Shown here one piece after another: positions 27,410 to 36,505 of a stretch of DNA of 64,000 nt; position 1 is the first letter of the stretch; each line of letters begins with the position of its first letter. Under the pieces are notes generated by a model. It did no database searches, was not told where the DNA came from, and was given only the letters and a program-made list of their open reading frames with translations. The DNA is from an uncultured Candidatus Melainabacteria bacterium (GTDB lineage: Bacteria; Cyanobacteriota; Vampirovibrionia; Gastranaerophilales; Gastranaerophilaceae), in assembly GCA_934691935.1 (NCBI GenBank), contig CAKUTH010000007.1, positions 62,001-126,000 on the forward strand. Reading direction: 5' to 3'. Made by a program: the position numbers and the translations under genes.

Positions 27410-27816
27410 GCTTCAATCCCTTTTTGAAGTTTATGTGCTATATCTTCTGGCATTCTTCTATAAAGTTTGCCAGCTTCACTTATCGCAACAACATCAAATA
27501 CAGCTTCAATAAACAATCGATTAGTTTCCTTTTCTCTAATTGTCTGCTTGAAGGTAACCGACAGACCATTGCATTTTTCAATCCAACTTTCAATAATAAT
27601 ACTGTCATTCAATCTTGCAGAAGCCTTATAACGCACATTCATATTGGTAACTGGCAAAAGCACATCGGCATTTTTCATCGCGATTAAATCCAAACCTAAC
27701 ATGTCGCAAAGTTCAACACGACCTTTTTCAAGCCATCTTAAATATGAACCATGCCAAACCACTCCATAAGCGTCTGTATCTGCATAATAAACTTTTGTTT
27801 CAAATATATGTTTCAT
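27391..27816 (-). CDS. YbgC/FadM-like acyl-CoA thioesterase (4HBT hot-dog fold)
   Basis: The 141-residue protein has the catalytic segment KVYYADTDAYGVVWHGSYLR with the active-site aspartate (about 14) in the DTD context typical of 4-hydroxybenzoyl-CoA thioesterase relatives. It is expected to hydrolyse acyl-CoA thioesters in the cytoplasm; the natural substrate is unknown. It is first of a three-gene overlapping cluster with the pseudouridine synthase gene and coaE. Confidence 0.87.
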   Translation of the reverse strand: MKHIFETKVYYADTDAYGVVWHGSYLRWLEKGRVELCDMLGLDLIAMKNADVLLPVTNMNVRYKASARLNDSIIIESWIEKCNGLSVTFKQTIREKETNRLFIEAVFDVVAISEAGKLYRRMPEDIAHKLQKGIEACQACV

Positions 27817-27849
27817 AGCAAAATTATTATAACATAGAAAGGATAAAAA

Positions 27850-27987
27850 ATGAAATACAAATGTGAAATCTGTAATTGGATATACGATGAAGAAAAAGAA
27901 GGAACAAAATTTGAGGATTTACCTCCTGATTATTTGTGTCCTATATGTAATGCTCCTAAAGATATGTTTACACAACTCGACAAATAG
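27850..27987 (+). CDS. Rubredoxin
   Basis: The ORF encodes a 45-residue protein, MKYKCEICNWIYDEEKEG then FEDLPPDYLCPICNAPKDMF. The two CxxC pairs (C5/C8 and C36/C39) form the rubredoxin FeS4 centre. It is slightly shorter than the usual 52. Rubredoxins carry single electrons in anaerobes, often to oxygen or peroxide detoxifying enzymes. AAAGGATAAAAA precedes the ATG at 27850. Confidence 0.92.
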   Translation: MKYKCEICNWIYDEEKEGTKFEDLPPDYLCPICNAPKDMFTQLDK

Positions 27988-28022
27988 CGCAATTTTTTAA
28001 ATTTTTGTGTTTTTATATATGT

Positions 28023-28832
28023 GTGTCAGATTTAAGTAGTGTATCAAATATTTATCCAAACCAATCCTATTATTTGAATAACCCAAATAATAGATACATA
28101 GACGTGTCAACTCAACCGCCACAAGATAATACGGTAAAAACAGTTGCCACTGTAGGTTTGTTGCAAGCAATTGCCTTGGGCTTGCCAAAAGTATCCAAAT
28201 GGTTTGGACAAAAACTTATGTCTGGAAAAGAATTCACGACTTCTGAAAATGTTTATAAAACCGCAAATCACATGGTAAATTCTGGCAAATTGAATATCCA
28301 TGTTGATTTTATTGACAGTAACAATATTAGAAAATATCCTCAAAATTTACACGATGCTCTTGAGCCAGTAGCTCGAGGACAAAACGCGTTTTACATGGAT
28401 AAACTAAAATTGGCAGTTGCACCTAAAAGCAAGCCATCATTAATTTTACACGAATTGGGACATGCAATAAACGCTAAAAAAGGTGGAATTTTAAAATTCT
28501 TCCAAAAATCCAGAATGTACACCGCATCTATCCCTACCGCATTGTTTGTACTCAATGAAATGTTTGAAACTCAAAAAAGTCCTTATGACGATCGCAAAAA
28601 TTTTATAGAACGTAATGCTGGAAAAATCGGATTTCTCGCTTTTATGCCAACTATTTTTGAAGAAGGATTAGCTTCTTTCAGAGGAATTAAAGCTGCGAAA
28701 AAAGTTTTGCCAAACGTCAAATTAGGCGTGCTAAAACGCAACTATTTCTTTGCTTGGATGACTTATGTGCTTGCTGGAATTGGGCTAGGAGTTGCATCAA
28801 AATTAGCAGTCACAGAAATTAAAACAAAATAA
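28023..28832 (+). CDS. Membrane-anchored zinc-metallopeptidase-like protein (HExxH)
   Basis: The 269-residue product has the zinc motif HELGHA in KPSLILHELGHAINAKKGG (about 142-160). A candidate third ligand is the glutamate in EEGLASFRG (about 215). Hydrophobic segments occur near residues 40-55 and at the C-terminus (WMTYVLAGIGLGVASKLAV). A family cannot be named. The start is uncertain: GTG 28023 gives a polar N-terminus, and the frame also opens at TTG 28005. Neither has an RBS. It is a candidate membrane protease. Confidence 0.6.
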   Translation: MSDLSSVSNIYPNQSYYLNNPNNRYIDVSTQPPQDNTVKTVATVGLLQAIALGLPKVSKWFGQKLMSGKEFTTSENVYKTANHMVNSGKLNIHVDFIDSNNIRKYPQNLHDALEPVARGQNAFYMDKLKLAVAPKSKPSLILHELGHAINAKKGGILKFFQKSRMYTASIPTALFVLNEMFETQKSPYDDRKNFIERNAGKIGFLAFMPTIFEEGLASFRGIKAAKKVLPNVKLGVLKRNYFFAWMTYVLAGIGLGVASKLAVTEIKTK

Positions 28833-28864
28833 AACCTATCTGGCGAATTTATTCACAAATTCCG

Positions 28865-30265
28865 TTATTTTTTACTGAACCAGCCAATAATTTTATCAAG
28901 CAAACCTTCGTCTTCACTCATTTCAGTATTTGAAAGTTTTTCAAGTTTGGCTTTGATTTTTGCATAATCAGGATTACCTTTACCAATTTCTAGGTATTTC
29001 TCATAGCATTCAATAGAAGCTGGTTTATTATGCAATTTTTCATACGCTTCGCCAAGTTTTCTTACAACTGTTGAATTTCTTTTGTCTAATTTATAAAGCC
29101 TTAGCAAATACTCAGCCTGTTCTCTGTAATCACCTATGCTTTCTCTAAAGTCCGCTAATTTTCCCAACGCTTTTTTATCAGTTTCGTCCAATTTGGCGAT
29201 TCTTTCATACATTTCCATTGCGTGATTTTTATCGTCATTTTCTTCTAGCAACATCGCCAATGTGTTAAGCAAATCCAAATCGTCATTCTTTAATTGATAA
29301 GCGTTCAAAAACTCATTGATTGCAATATCCTTGTTGCCACGAACCAAATTATACTTGCCCCAATTTATATGCGCCAAAAAATCATTATTTTGTTCTTCAT
29401 AAATCAAAGCTCGCATTTGATAAGTCAGCGGTGAATTTTTCTCAGCTTTGTCAAATTCTTCAACACTTTCAAGCGCTTTTTCGTAATCCCCTGTCATATA
29501 ATAATACTGCGCCTTTAGCGAATGATATTGAGCAATATGTCCATATTGTTCTTCCATTTGTTGAAGTTTTTCAAACGCTTCAGATTTTTTATCCAAATCA
29601 AGCAAACATCTGACCTTTGTAAGTTCATCAGAGGTAACTTCATAGGCAGATTCGCTATTACCATTTTTTACATATAAATCAGCCAACGCTTCTTTAACTT
29701 TAGGAGTATCAAATCCTGATTTTCTTGCACGTTCCAAAACTTCAATAGCACTAGGCAAAGCATCTTCTTTTAGATATAGGTTTGAAAGCCTTAAATAAAC
29801 ATCTTCATGAGTATTTTCATAATCAATAACTTTCAAATACTCGTCTATCGCTTTCAAATTATTTCCTTCTTGCTCGTAAAGAGTTGCCAATACAAATCTC
29901 GCATTTAGCATATCATTATCATTCTGAGCAGAGTTTACAGCCTTTTTGTAATCATTAATCGCATGCTCATATTTATGTTCAACCGTGTGAAGATTTGCTC
30001 TATAGACATAATATTTGTATTTATCAGTTGTTACGTAAATATCCATCAATTGTTCATAACAAAGAGTATTTGTAGCATCAGACTCTAAGATTTTTGAATA
30101 ATATTCAGCAGCTTCATCTTTTTTATCCAAAAGCATTGCAAGGTGACCCAAACGTTCCAAAAGACTCAAATCCTTTGGGTTTCTTTCGCTCAATTTTTTA
30201 TATTCTTCGTACGCTTGCTCGTATTGTTCGTTTTCTTCGTATTGCTCTGCTAATTGTAAACTCAT
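28865..30265 (-). CDS. TPR-repeat protein
   Basis: The 466-residue protein is a nearly continuous array of tetratricopeptide repeats (for example EQYEQAYEEYKKLSERNPKD and DDKNHAMEMYERIAKLDETD), about eleven copies, giving a protein-binding solenoid. It is acidic and cytoplasmic, with no signal peptide. I chose ATG 30265, preceded by CCAAAGGAGTATAAAT; an in-frame ATG at 30313 lacks this. The C-terminus ends LLDKIIGWFSKK, a short amphipathic tail. It lies downstream of pth on the same strand. Confidence 0.85.
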   Translation of the reverse strand: MSLQLAEQYEENEQYEQAYEEYKKLSERNPKDLSLLERLGHLAMLLDKKDEAAEYYSKILESDATNTLCYEQLMDIYVTTDKYKYYVYRANLHTVEHKYEHAINDYKKAVNSAQNDNDMLNARFVLATLYEQEGNNLKAIDEYLKVIDYENTHEDVYLRLSNLYLKEDALPSAIEVLERARKSGFDTPKVKEALADLYVKNGNSESAYEVTSDELTKVRCLLDLDKKSEAFEKLQQMEEQYGHIAQYHSLKAQYYYMTGDYEKALESVEEFDKAEKNSPLTYQMRALIYEEQNNDFLAHINWGKYNLVRGNKDIAINEFLNAYQLKNDDLDLLNTLAMLLEENDDKNHAMEMYERIAKLDETDKKALGKLADFRESIGDYREQAEYLLRLYKLDKRNSTVVRKLGEAYEKLHNKPASIECYEKYLEIGKGNPDYAKIKAKLEKLSNTEMSEDEGLLDKIIGWFSKK

Positions 30266-30325
30266 ATTTATACTCCTTTGGTAATTATTATACCTTAAAA
30301 ATGCTAAAAACAATAACCATGACAG

Positions 30326-30871
30326 CTAATTGAACTTGTTTTGAGCTTTTTCTATTCCTTCACTAAGATAAAATTCAACCGCCACAACTGCTCGTTTCAA
30401 TGTTTCTTTCAAATCTTCAAGTTTATCTTTTGGAAAATTTGCTAAAACAAAATTTTCAGACGGAATGTTTGGTTGCGGGCCAATTCCAATTTTCAACCTG
30501 TCAAAATTTTTAGTTCCTATATGCTGAATAATAGATTTTATACCATTATGCCCGCCATCAGAACCATTTGCCCTAAACCTGATTTTACCCAAATCAAGAG
30601 AAATATCATCGTAAATAATTAATACATCTTTTACATCAATTTTATAATAATCCATTACAGCACGAACAGCTTCGCCAGACAAATTCATAAATGTAGTGGG
30701 TTTTACAAAAATAATGTCACCCTTTTTCGCGATAAAAGATTTGAGTTTTTTATCTTCTTTAAAAGAAAAACCTTCGTCCAAAGCCCATTTATCCAATACC
30801 ATAAAACCCGCATTATGACGGGTAAAACAGTATTTGTCACCAATATTTCCAAGTCCTGCAATTAATTTCAT
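30326..30871 (-). CDS. pth: Peptidyl-tRNA hydrolase
   Basis: Pth frees tRNA from peptidyl-tRNA dropped by ribosomes. The 181-residue protein has AGLGNIGDKYCFTRHNAGF with the catalytic histidine (about 19-20), VKPTTFMNLSG (about 61-71), the substrate block DDISLDLGKIR (about 92) and SDGGHNGIKSI. Its length is typical. Confidence 0.96.
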   Translation of the reverse strand: MKLIAGLGNIGDKYCFTRHNAGFMVLDKWALDEGFSFKEDKKLKSFIAKKGDIIFVKPTTFMNLSGEAVRAVMDYYKIDVKDVLIIYDDISLDLGKIRFRANGSDGGHNGIKSIIQHIGTKNFDRLKIGIGPQPNIPSENFVLANFPKDKLEDLKETLKRAVVAVEFYLSEGIEKAQNKFN

Positions 30872-31049
30872 TTTCCATATCCTCTTTCATAGCTTTACGA
30901 TGACGAAATAACCTCACATCGCAATCTTATTCTTATTTTAACCTAAATAAATATTACCGTCCCCGCTTGCCATGCTTTCGCTTAACAAAATGATAAAAAC
31001 GCCTTATCTTAATATTGCCAAATAAAGAGGATAAAAACAGGAGCAAACA

Positions 31050-31613
31050 ATGAAAAATAAACCTATAATTCAAGAAAAAAGTTCAGAGAAAGTCGCCAAA
31101 TTTTTAGAGAAAAATGCTTTGCACAAAAAAGATTTTGCTGAAATGATAGGTGTAACGCTTTCTTACGTTTACAACCTAATAGATAATTCAATTCCATTTT
31201 CAACACGCAGTACAACGTTAGAAAGAATTGCTACAGTCATGGAAATTGAGCCTGAAGAATTTGAAGAATACAAAATTCCGCAAGAACCTATTTTGATTGA
31301 TAATTTTGTTGAAATATTCAAAGACGTGATGAAAGAAAAGAATATGAGCACTATCAATTTTTTGAAGGCATTTCCGCGAAAAAAACGTCTTGATATAGTT
31401 GACATGCTAAGGGGGGCATTGCCAGTGCCAATTGATTTTAAGGAATTGACGATGATTGCACAAGTATTGGATTTAAGCAAAGAAGATATTTATAATATGT
31501 GGGAAAAACGAATGAAAGAAGTTTTGGAAAGCAACGGCATGAATATTTACTCCAACGCCGCATTAATAAATACCATGTTCGATTGCGCAAAAAAATATAT
31601 CAACTTAAAATAA
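31050..31613 (+). CDS. XRE-type helix-turn-helix regulator with tandem HTH-like halves
   Basis: The 187-residue protein begins with a Cro/CI-type HTH (about 10-65: KKDFAEMIGVTLSYVYNLID). A second half (about 80-150: KNMSTINFLKAFPRKKRLD, then TMIAQVLDLSKEDIYNMW) has the same helical layout. A DNA-binding regulator is likely; targets are unknown. ACAGGAGCAAACA precedes the ATG, and a strong terminator follows. Confidence 0.75.
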   Translation: MKNKPIIQEKSSEKVAKFLEKNALHKKDFAEMIGVTLSYVYNLIDNSIPFSTRSTTLERIATVMEIEPEEFEEYKIPQEPILIDNFVEIFKDVMKEKNMSTINFLKAFPRKKRLDIVDMLRGALPVPIDFKELTMIAQVLDLSKEDIYNMWEKRMKEVLESNGMNIYSNAALINTMFDCAKKYINLK

Positions 31614-31628
31614 AAAATAGTAAAAAAC

Positions 31629-31672
31629 AGGATTTTGATTTTTCTTTAAGATAGGTCAAAATCCTTTGTTTT
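31629..31672 (+). terminator. Terminator after the XRE regulator
   Basis: AGGATTTTGA (31629-31638) pairs with TCAAAATCCT (31656-31665), followed by a T-rich run. Confidence 0.8.
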
Positions 31673-31738
31673 ATTTAATTTTGAATACAGAATAAAAAAA
31701 ATCAAAAAATTTTTTTATAATTTTTTAAAACAAAACTG

Positions 31739-31767
31739 TTGACATTTAAAATTTTTCTTGATAGGAT
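31739..31767 (+). promoter_or_regulatory. Promoter of tRNA-Lys
   Basis: TTGACA (31739-31744) and TAGGAT (31762-31767) are 17 nt apart, giving a leader of only about 26 nt. No half-tRNA copy is present here. Confidence 0.6.
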
Positions 31768-31799
31768 TAAATCACTGGCGAAATGAATAGCAAATATTT

Positions 31800-31872
31800 G
31801 CGCTTGTAGCTCAGCTGGTAGAGCACTCCCCTTTTAAGGGATAGGTCGCGCGTTCGAATCGCGCCAAGCGCA
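31800..31872 (+). tRNA. tRNA-Lys (anticodon TTT)
   Basis: The acceptor stem is GCGCTTG with CAAGCGC and discriminator A. AGCTCAGCTGGTAGAGC is the D-arm and GTTCGAATC the T-loop region. The anticodon loop CTTTTAA carries TTT. It is 73 nt long and CCA is not encoded. Confidence 0.97.
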
Positions 31873-31908
31873 AAATAAAAGGAAGGTTTTAAGCCTTCCT
31901 TTTATTTT
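31872..31908 (+). terminator. Strong terminator after tRNA-Lys
   Basis: AAAATAAAAGGAAGG (31872-31886) is perfectly complementary to 31894-31908 over 15 bp, with the loop TTTTAAG. Confidence 0.88.
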
Positions 31909-32096
31909 GGTTTTAGATACGTTTCTTATTTAAAATTTTATTAACATAGAGCAAATCTAAAAATTTACACCAAACGCGCAAGTGAATTTAATAGTTGGCG
32001 CACTTAAGGTATTTTTAAAAGTTCTTAATAATTTTTGGTTTTAATAACAAAATTATTTTTCAGGAGTTTTAAAACAAAAAAAAGGAGAAATTTTTC

Positions 32097-32660
32097 ATGT
32101 TATCAGCAATTAATAACCAACACCAACCAGCATTTCAAGCTAAATTAAACTTTGGAGAAATCAAAATTCCTAATTCTAAAGCAATATGCGAAAAGTTTGA
32201 AGACATAACAAAGCATTACAAAAACGATACTTTAGACATAACATCATCCATAATTCCTAGAGAAGATGGTTCAGCTTTTAAATGTACTAATTTTGAAATC
32301 AATGGTCGCGAAATTGGATTTGTCCCAACATTAAAAGAATTTAAAAAGTTTTGTAGAAAACATACACCTGACGAAGTTGCAAAATCGCTATCAAAAGTAT
32401 TCAAATTCGGCAAGCATGACGAAGTAACTACAAAAAAAATCGCGGAACTTTATAAAAACCTAAGAAGTGTAAACTTGACTCTGACTAGAGCTATGAGCAT
32501 GCCTGGAACTAAAACTTCAGAATTTTTAATTAGTAGCAGTTCAGCAAGACTAAGCACTTTAGAGAAACAAGCTGAAGCAGAAAGCAAAAGATACGCCGAC
32601 ATCACAGATAAAATTTTTGGCGACGACCCAATCAATAAAATCTTTTATTCAAACGACTAA
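32097..32660 (+). CDS. Hypothetical protein with QPAFQAKLNFG N-terminal motif
   Basis: I do not recognise a family. The 187-residue protein is soluble and helical in its second half. Its N-terminus MLSAINNQHQPAFQAKLNFG resembles the N-terminal tails of several unrelated proteins in this window. AAAAAAAGGAGAAATTTTTC gives a strong RBS, and a good terminator follows, so it is a single-gene unit. There is no signal peptide or metal motif. Confidence 0.65.
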   Translation: MLSAINNQHQPAFQAKLNFGEIKIPNSKAICEKFEDITKHYKNDTLDITSSIIPREDGSAFKCTNFEINGREIGFVPTLKEFKKFCRKHTPDEVAKSLSKVFKFGKHDEVTTKKIAELYKNLRSVNLTLTRAMSMPGTKTSEFLISSSSARLSTLEKQAEAESKRYADITDKIFGDDPINKIFYSND

Positions 32661-32686
32661 TAACCACACATAATTAAACATACAGT

Positions 32687-32712
32687 AAAAACTCCCACTT
32701 GGGAGTTTTTAT
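32687..32712 (+). terminator. Terminator after the 32097 gene
   Basis: AAAACTCCCA-CT-TGGGAGTTTT forms a tight hairpin with a T-run. Confidence 0.85.
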
Positions 32713-32743
32713 TTTGCAATAATTCTAAACTGCTTTTTTATTG

Positions 32744-32749
32744 TATAAT
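32744..32749 (+). promoter_or_regulatory. -10 box of the DUF3137 gene, leaderless geometry
   Basis: TATAAT is a perfect consensus -10 ending 6 nt before ATG 32756, with no Shine-Dalgarno sequence between. The transcript should start at or near the A of ATG. Confidence 0.5.
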
Positions 32750-32755
32750 CTTCGT

Positions 32756-33652
32756 ATGACAAACAAAAAAGAGATTTATTACCAATATTTTAAAGACAAA
32801 ATTGTTTCAAAAATTCTTCCACTGGAACAAAAAAGAATCAACATTGTACGCAAAGTCATTCTTAATTCCATCTTATTTTTTGCTGTCGGTATAATTTTTG
32901 CAGGGCTGTTTATTTACAACGCACTTCATCCCGTTTTTACGACATTGTTTTTACCAGTTTTATTATTTTTAATGTATGTATTTATACTAAAAAGTATCAT
33001 AAATGTAATTGTCACCTGCATTGATTATCAAAAACTATTGTTAAAAGAGGTTTTGCCACTATTCTTAGAACCTATAGCGAACTTTAAACAGTGGCCAGAA
33101 AACGATATTGATACCATCTTGAATTCTCAATTATTTAAAAATTTTGATGACGTTGAAGAACGCATACGCTACTTCGGATTTTATAAAAATACTAGTATAA
33201 GAATTGGCGATACAAGGTTAATCTTACCTGTCAAAAATTCCACCAAATCATACCTTTTTCGAGGTACTACAATCAAACTGGAACTTCCAAAATCAATAAA
33301 CAATCATATTATTCTGCAATCAAAAAACATGCCAGTTGTTAATAAATATAAGCAATTTAACCCGCATATAAAAGAATTGAATAACTACCTTTATTGCTTT
33401 GCTAAAAAAAATAATAATATAGATATTATTAGTGACGAATTTTGGGGGAAAATAAAAAAATTCGGAGAAATATATACAGCAAAAAGTTTTTCATTGTCAT
33501 ATTTAGACAACACATTATTAATTGCCCTAAAACAAAAAAAGCCTATGCAATTTGGTTTTTTGTTTAAATCATTATTAAAAGCAAAAAATTACGACGAACT
33601 TATAGAAAGGTTCATCGTAATCTTTGATTTAATTGATTTTTTGAATAACTAA
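32756..33652 (+). CDS. DUF3137-family membrane protein
   Basis: The 298-residue protein has two adjacent membrane helices (about 35-80: ILFFAVGIIFAGLFIYN and TLFLPVLLFLMYVFILKS) and a cytoplasmic domain resembling DUF3137 (SIRIGDTRLIL, then LFRGTTIKLELPKS). The function of that family is unknown. I chose ATG 32756 rather than TTG 32741, because the latter overlaps a perfect -10 box. It is convergent with the starch-synthase-like gene, overlapping 4 nt. Confidence 0.7.
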   Translation: MTNKKEIYYQYFKDKIVSKILPLEQKRINIVRKVILNSILFFAVGIIFAGLFIYNALHPVFTTLFLPVLLFLMYVFILKSIINVIVTCIDYQKLLLKEVLPLFLEPIANFKQWPENDIDTILNSQLFKNFDDVEERIRYFGFYKNTSIRIGDTRLILPVKNSTKSYLFRGTTIKLELPKSINNHIILQSKNMPVVNKYKQFNPHIKELNNYLYCFAKKNNNIDIISDEFWGKIKKFGEIYTAKSFSLSYLDNTLLIALKQKKPMQFGFLFKSLLKAKNYDELIERFIVIFDLIDFLNN

Positions 33653-36330
33653 GCCACCTTGTTAAGCGGTTTTTCTTGTGCTTTTTGCTCTTGGTGTTTG
33701 TTTCTGTTTAAGTATATGTAACCAGCTGTACCCGCAGATGCAACAAGCGCACCAACAATAAGCATACCTTTAATCCATCTGTTACGAACTTTTGTGACAC
33801 CTTTTTGAATAGTATCAGCAATACCAAAAGCTCTGCCTTTAATGCGTTTTAAAGGATTGCGACTTCTTGCAGACATCCCTTTATCAACTTCAAACACTTC
33901 TGTCATATAGCGCTCATTAGCAGATTTACCGCCATTAAATGCACCATTTTCATGCCAATCTATTTTTTGAGTAATTGCATCTTTTACCATTTGCGCGTAA
34001 GTTTCTTTACCATAATCAGTAGTTGCTGCGATTAAACATTCACGGACTTCTGATGCGTTAGAAAACATACGTTTTGCATCAATTGTATTTGCAATTTCTT
34101 CTGCTGACTTGCCTGCAAGTTCAGATGCTTCAATTCCTAATTCTTCAACACTTCGCAAATAAGCATGTTTTGTCAAATAACCTCTTGATGCCGATACAAA
34201 ATCAGGCGCACCACCAGTTCTTGTAGACACAACAGGAGTACCTGACGCAAATGATTCTAATGGCGTAATTCCGCAAGGTTCATAACGAGAAGTAAATATT
34301 GAATATGTAGCACATCCTACCAATCTGTTAGGGAAGAAACCGTTTACATAGCAAGCATTACCTTTATATGCTCCACCGTCAACTTCTTCTATTTGTTTGA
34401 TAATATCTTGTATCCATCCATAATCTCTGGCGTATTTATCCCACACGCCAGCACCAACAACAAGTTTTGTGTGTTGTTTTACTTCTTTTGAAATATTAGG
34501 ATCTTTTAGAAAATCTAAAAATGCTTGGAAAGTAGACGGATACCCTTTTTGTCTATCTGGTCTACCCCAACCCATAAATAACATATCGCCGTCTTTATAA
34601 CCTGACAAGTGTCCCAATACTGTTGCACCTTTTTTGATTTGGTTATCACTAAAGAACATTTTTATAACAGCATTTTTACCACCAGCTTCATAGGCATCTG
34701 ATAATGAATCCAAGAACCATTTTGTATTAGCTTTTTTTGCCTTCAAGATTTCATCAATATTATCCGAAATTAGTTTACCATCAGTTATCACAGGTTTATA
34801 TTCATAAGGCGTAAAACCTGCTTTTGCCGTCGTCAAGCCGTTAATCTCTCCACGTTGACAGAAATTAGCATTTGGGTCGTTCAAACTCAAACTCGCAGGT
34901 GTACTACCGTTAGTAATATCAATTGTTTTTATTTCTGCAAGTTTTCTGGTCAAAAATTGTGCAATATCTGGAGTGGATAAGGATTTCATTTCTTTCCCGT
35001 AGTTCACAGAAACCGTACCTACTGACATGTTTTGCGGATTTAATCTTGTCGCAGAAATAGGAACCATCGTTATATTGAAAGTTCTGTTTGCGCCATCCAC
35101 AAAATCATCAAGATAATTTTCCATGAACGGACGCATAATTTGGTTTACAAACGCTTTTTCTTCTGCGGTTGCGACATTCCAATGAGCTTCTATTGCTTTT
35201 AATTTTTCGAGTTGCGGATGTTGATTTAATAATTCAATATCTTCTTTTTCCGCAATCATTCTGAAAAATTCAAATGGGTTACTTTCTGCACCTTGGTAAT
35301 CACGTCCTGGATTGTGAAGTGAACTATGAACTTTCAGACCATCATAATATTTGTTTCCCGCACTTGATTTGTCAATAATAGCATTCATAACCATAAAAGC
35401 TGGTCTATCATGAAGCCAATGATTTGCAGGGTTAAAATTTCCATGCTCTGGAGTGTTCAAGTGTGGTAATATTTCAACATAAGCACGGTTGTTATCAGCG
35501 TAAGCGACATTTGTGCTAATCGCCTTTACTTCACCACTTTTAGCACCAGAACCAACCGTCCCTGTTGTTCCATAAGTCCCATAAGTCCCATAAGTTCCAT
35601 AAGTGCCGTAAGTACCAGAATTTCCAGCTTGACCTGCGCCATAAGCTGTATTTAATCTTGCCAAACCTTCTGTGTGAACAAAATAAGCACTATTTCGTTC
35701 ACCTTCCAAGTCGGCAAAATCAGGTGCTCTAAACAACCTATATGTAATTTTTTCACCTCTTGCAATTGTATTTTCGGACGGTCTAATAAATGAACCTTGA
35801 ATACCTTCATCAACCAATCTTATAAACTGAGATTTCCCGTCTTGATTAGGTGCAAACTGCATTACATAATGGAGTTCCTCATCCTTGGCTAGTTTTAATC
35901 TTTGTGCAATATCTTCTAACGATTCACTTTGCTTTGCCGTAAAGAAATCTGCTTCAGGCAACAAGGCGGGTAAAGGCTTGCCTTTCTTGACTTTTACAAC
36001 TTTTACTCCACCGTCAGGGTTATCATAACAATGATATGGAGCGAAATCTCTAACATCCGCACCTTTTTGTTTTCTCCAGCTTTCACCTGCCTCATAAGAA
36101 ACTACGCCCAAACCACCTTGGTCATAGGCTTTTATTTTAAATCTTTTATTTTCAGGTGCATAAGATGAAAACTGGTCAATATTCTTCTCTGCGCCATTAA
36201 AACTAATAAGAAAACCAGTCTGCGTATTTTCTAACGTTTGATTTGTTAACGTTTTTTTACTACTAAAACTCTTGTCAGTATTTTTTAAATTTCGTGCCTG
36301 AATTGACGGCATAATTGAATTAATTCTCAT
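33649..36330 (-). CDS. GT5 starch/glycogen synthase-like protein with C-terminal membrane anchor
   Basis: The 893-residue protein (ATG 36330, after AAGGGTGTATTTT) contains GT5 features: a glycine-rich start YDQGGLGVVSYEAGESW in place of KTGGLGDV, VHSSLHNPGRDYQG, GRPDRQKG and the donor-site block YEPCGITPLESFASGTPVVS. It should transfer glucose from ADP- or UDP-glucose to a glucan. Oddities are a long N-terminal part, a low-complexity YGT-repeat linker (9-nt DNA repeats near 35571-35617) and a C-terminal helix (GMLIVGALVASAGTAGYIYL) that would anchor it. The N-terminus MRINSIMPSIQ resembles other leader-like tails here. Confidence 0.8.
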   Translation of the reverse strand: MRINSIMPSIQARNLKNTDKSFSSKKTLTNQTLENTQTGFLISFNGAEKNIDQFSSYAPENKRFKIKAYDQGGLGVVSYEAGESWRKQKGADVRDFAPYHCYDNPDGGVKVVKVKKGKPLPALLPEADFFTAKQSESLEDIAQRLKLAKDEELHYVMQFAPNQDGKSQFIRLVDEGIQGSFIRPSENTIARGEKITYRLFRAPDFADLEGERNSAYFVHTEGLARLNTAYGAGQAGNSGTYGTYGTYGTYGTYGTTGTVGSGAKSGEVKAISTNVAYADNNRAYVEILPHLNTPEHGNFNPANHWLHDRPAFMVMNAIIDKSSAGNKYYDGLKVHSSLHNPGRDYQGAESNPFEFFRMIAEKEDIELLNQHPQLEKLKAIEAHWNVATAEEKAFVNQIMRPFMENYLDDFVDGANRTFNITMVPISATRLNPQNMSVGTVSVNYGKEMKSLSTPDIAQFLTRKLAEIKTIDITNGSTPASLSLNDPNANFCQRGEINGLTTAKAGFTPYEYKPVITDGKLISDNIDEILKAKKANTKWFLDSLSDAYEAGGKNAVIKMFFSDNQIKKGATVLGHLSGYKDGDMLFMGWGRPDRQKGYPSTFQAFLDFLKDPNISKEVKQHTKLVVGAGVWDKYARDYGWIQDIIKQIEEVDGGAYKGNACYVNGFFPNRLVGCATYSIFTSRYEPCGITPLESFASGTPVVSTRTGGAPDFVSASRGYLTKHAYLRSVEELGIEASELAGKSAEEIANTIDAKRMFSNASEVRECLIAATTDYGKETYAQMVKDAITQKIDWHENGAFNGGKSANERYMTEVFEVDKGMSARSRNPLKRIKGRAFGIADTIQKGVTKVRNRWIKGMLIVGALVASAGTAGYIYLNRNKHQEQKAQEKPLNKVA

Positions 36331-36505
36331 AAAATACACCCTTACCCTTTGACGCAGATACTGTTCTCCGCTTATATAGTAATACGCAGACAAAAAATTT
36401 TTCAACAATTTAAAACAATTTTGTTAAGAAATATTAAGTAAAGTTTTTTCAATATTTACAGTTTTTTTTATTAGTTTACAGTAATATAAAAAAAGAGGGG
36501 AAAAA

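Noticed and set aside
35571..35617. Short 9-nt tandem repeats as an independent repeat element
   Set aside because: They are in frame and encode the YGT linker of the starch-synthase-like protein.
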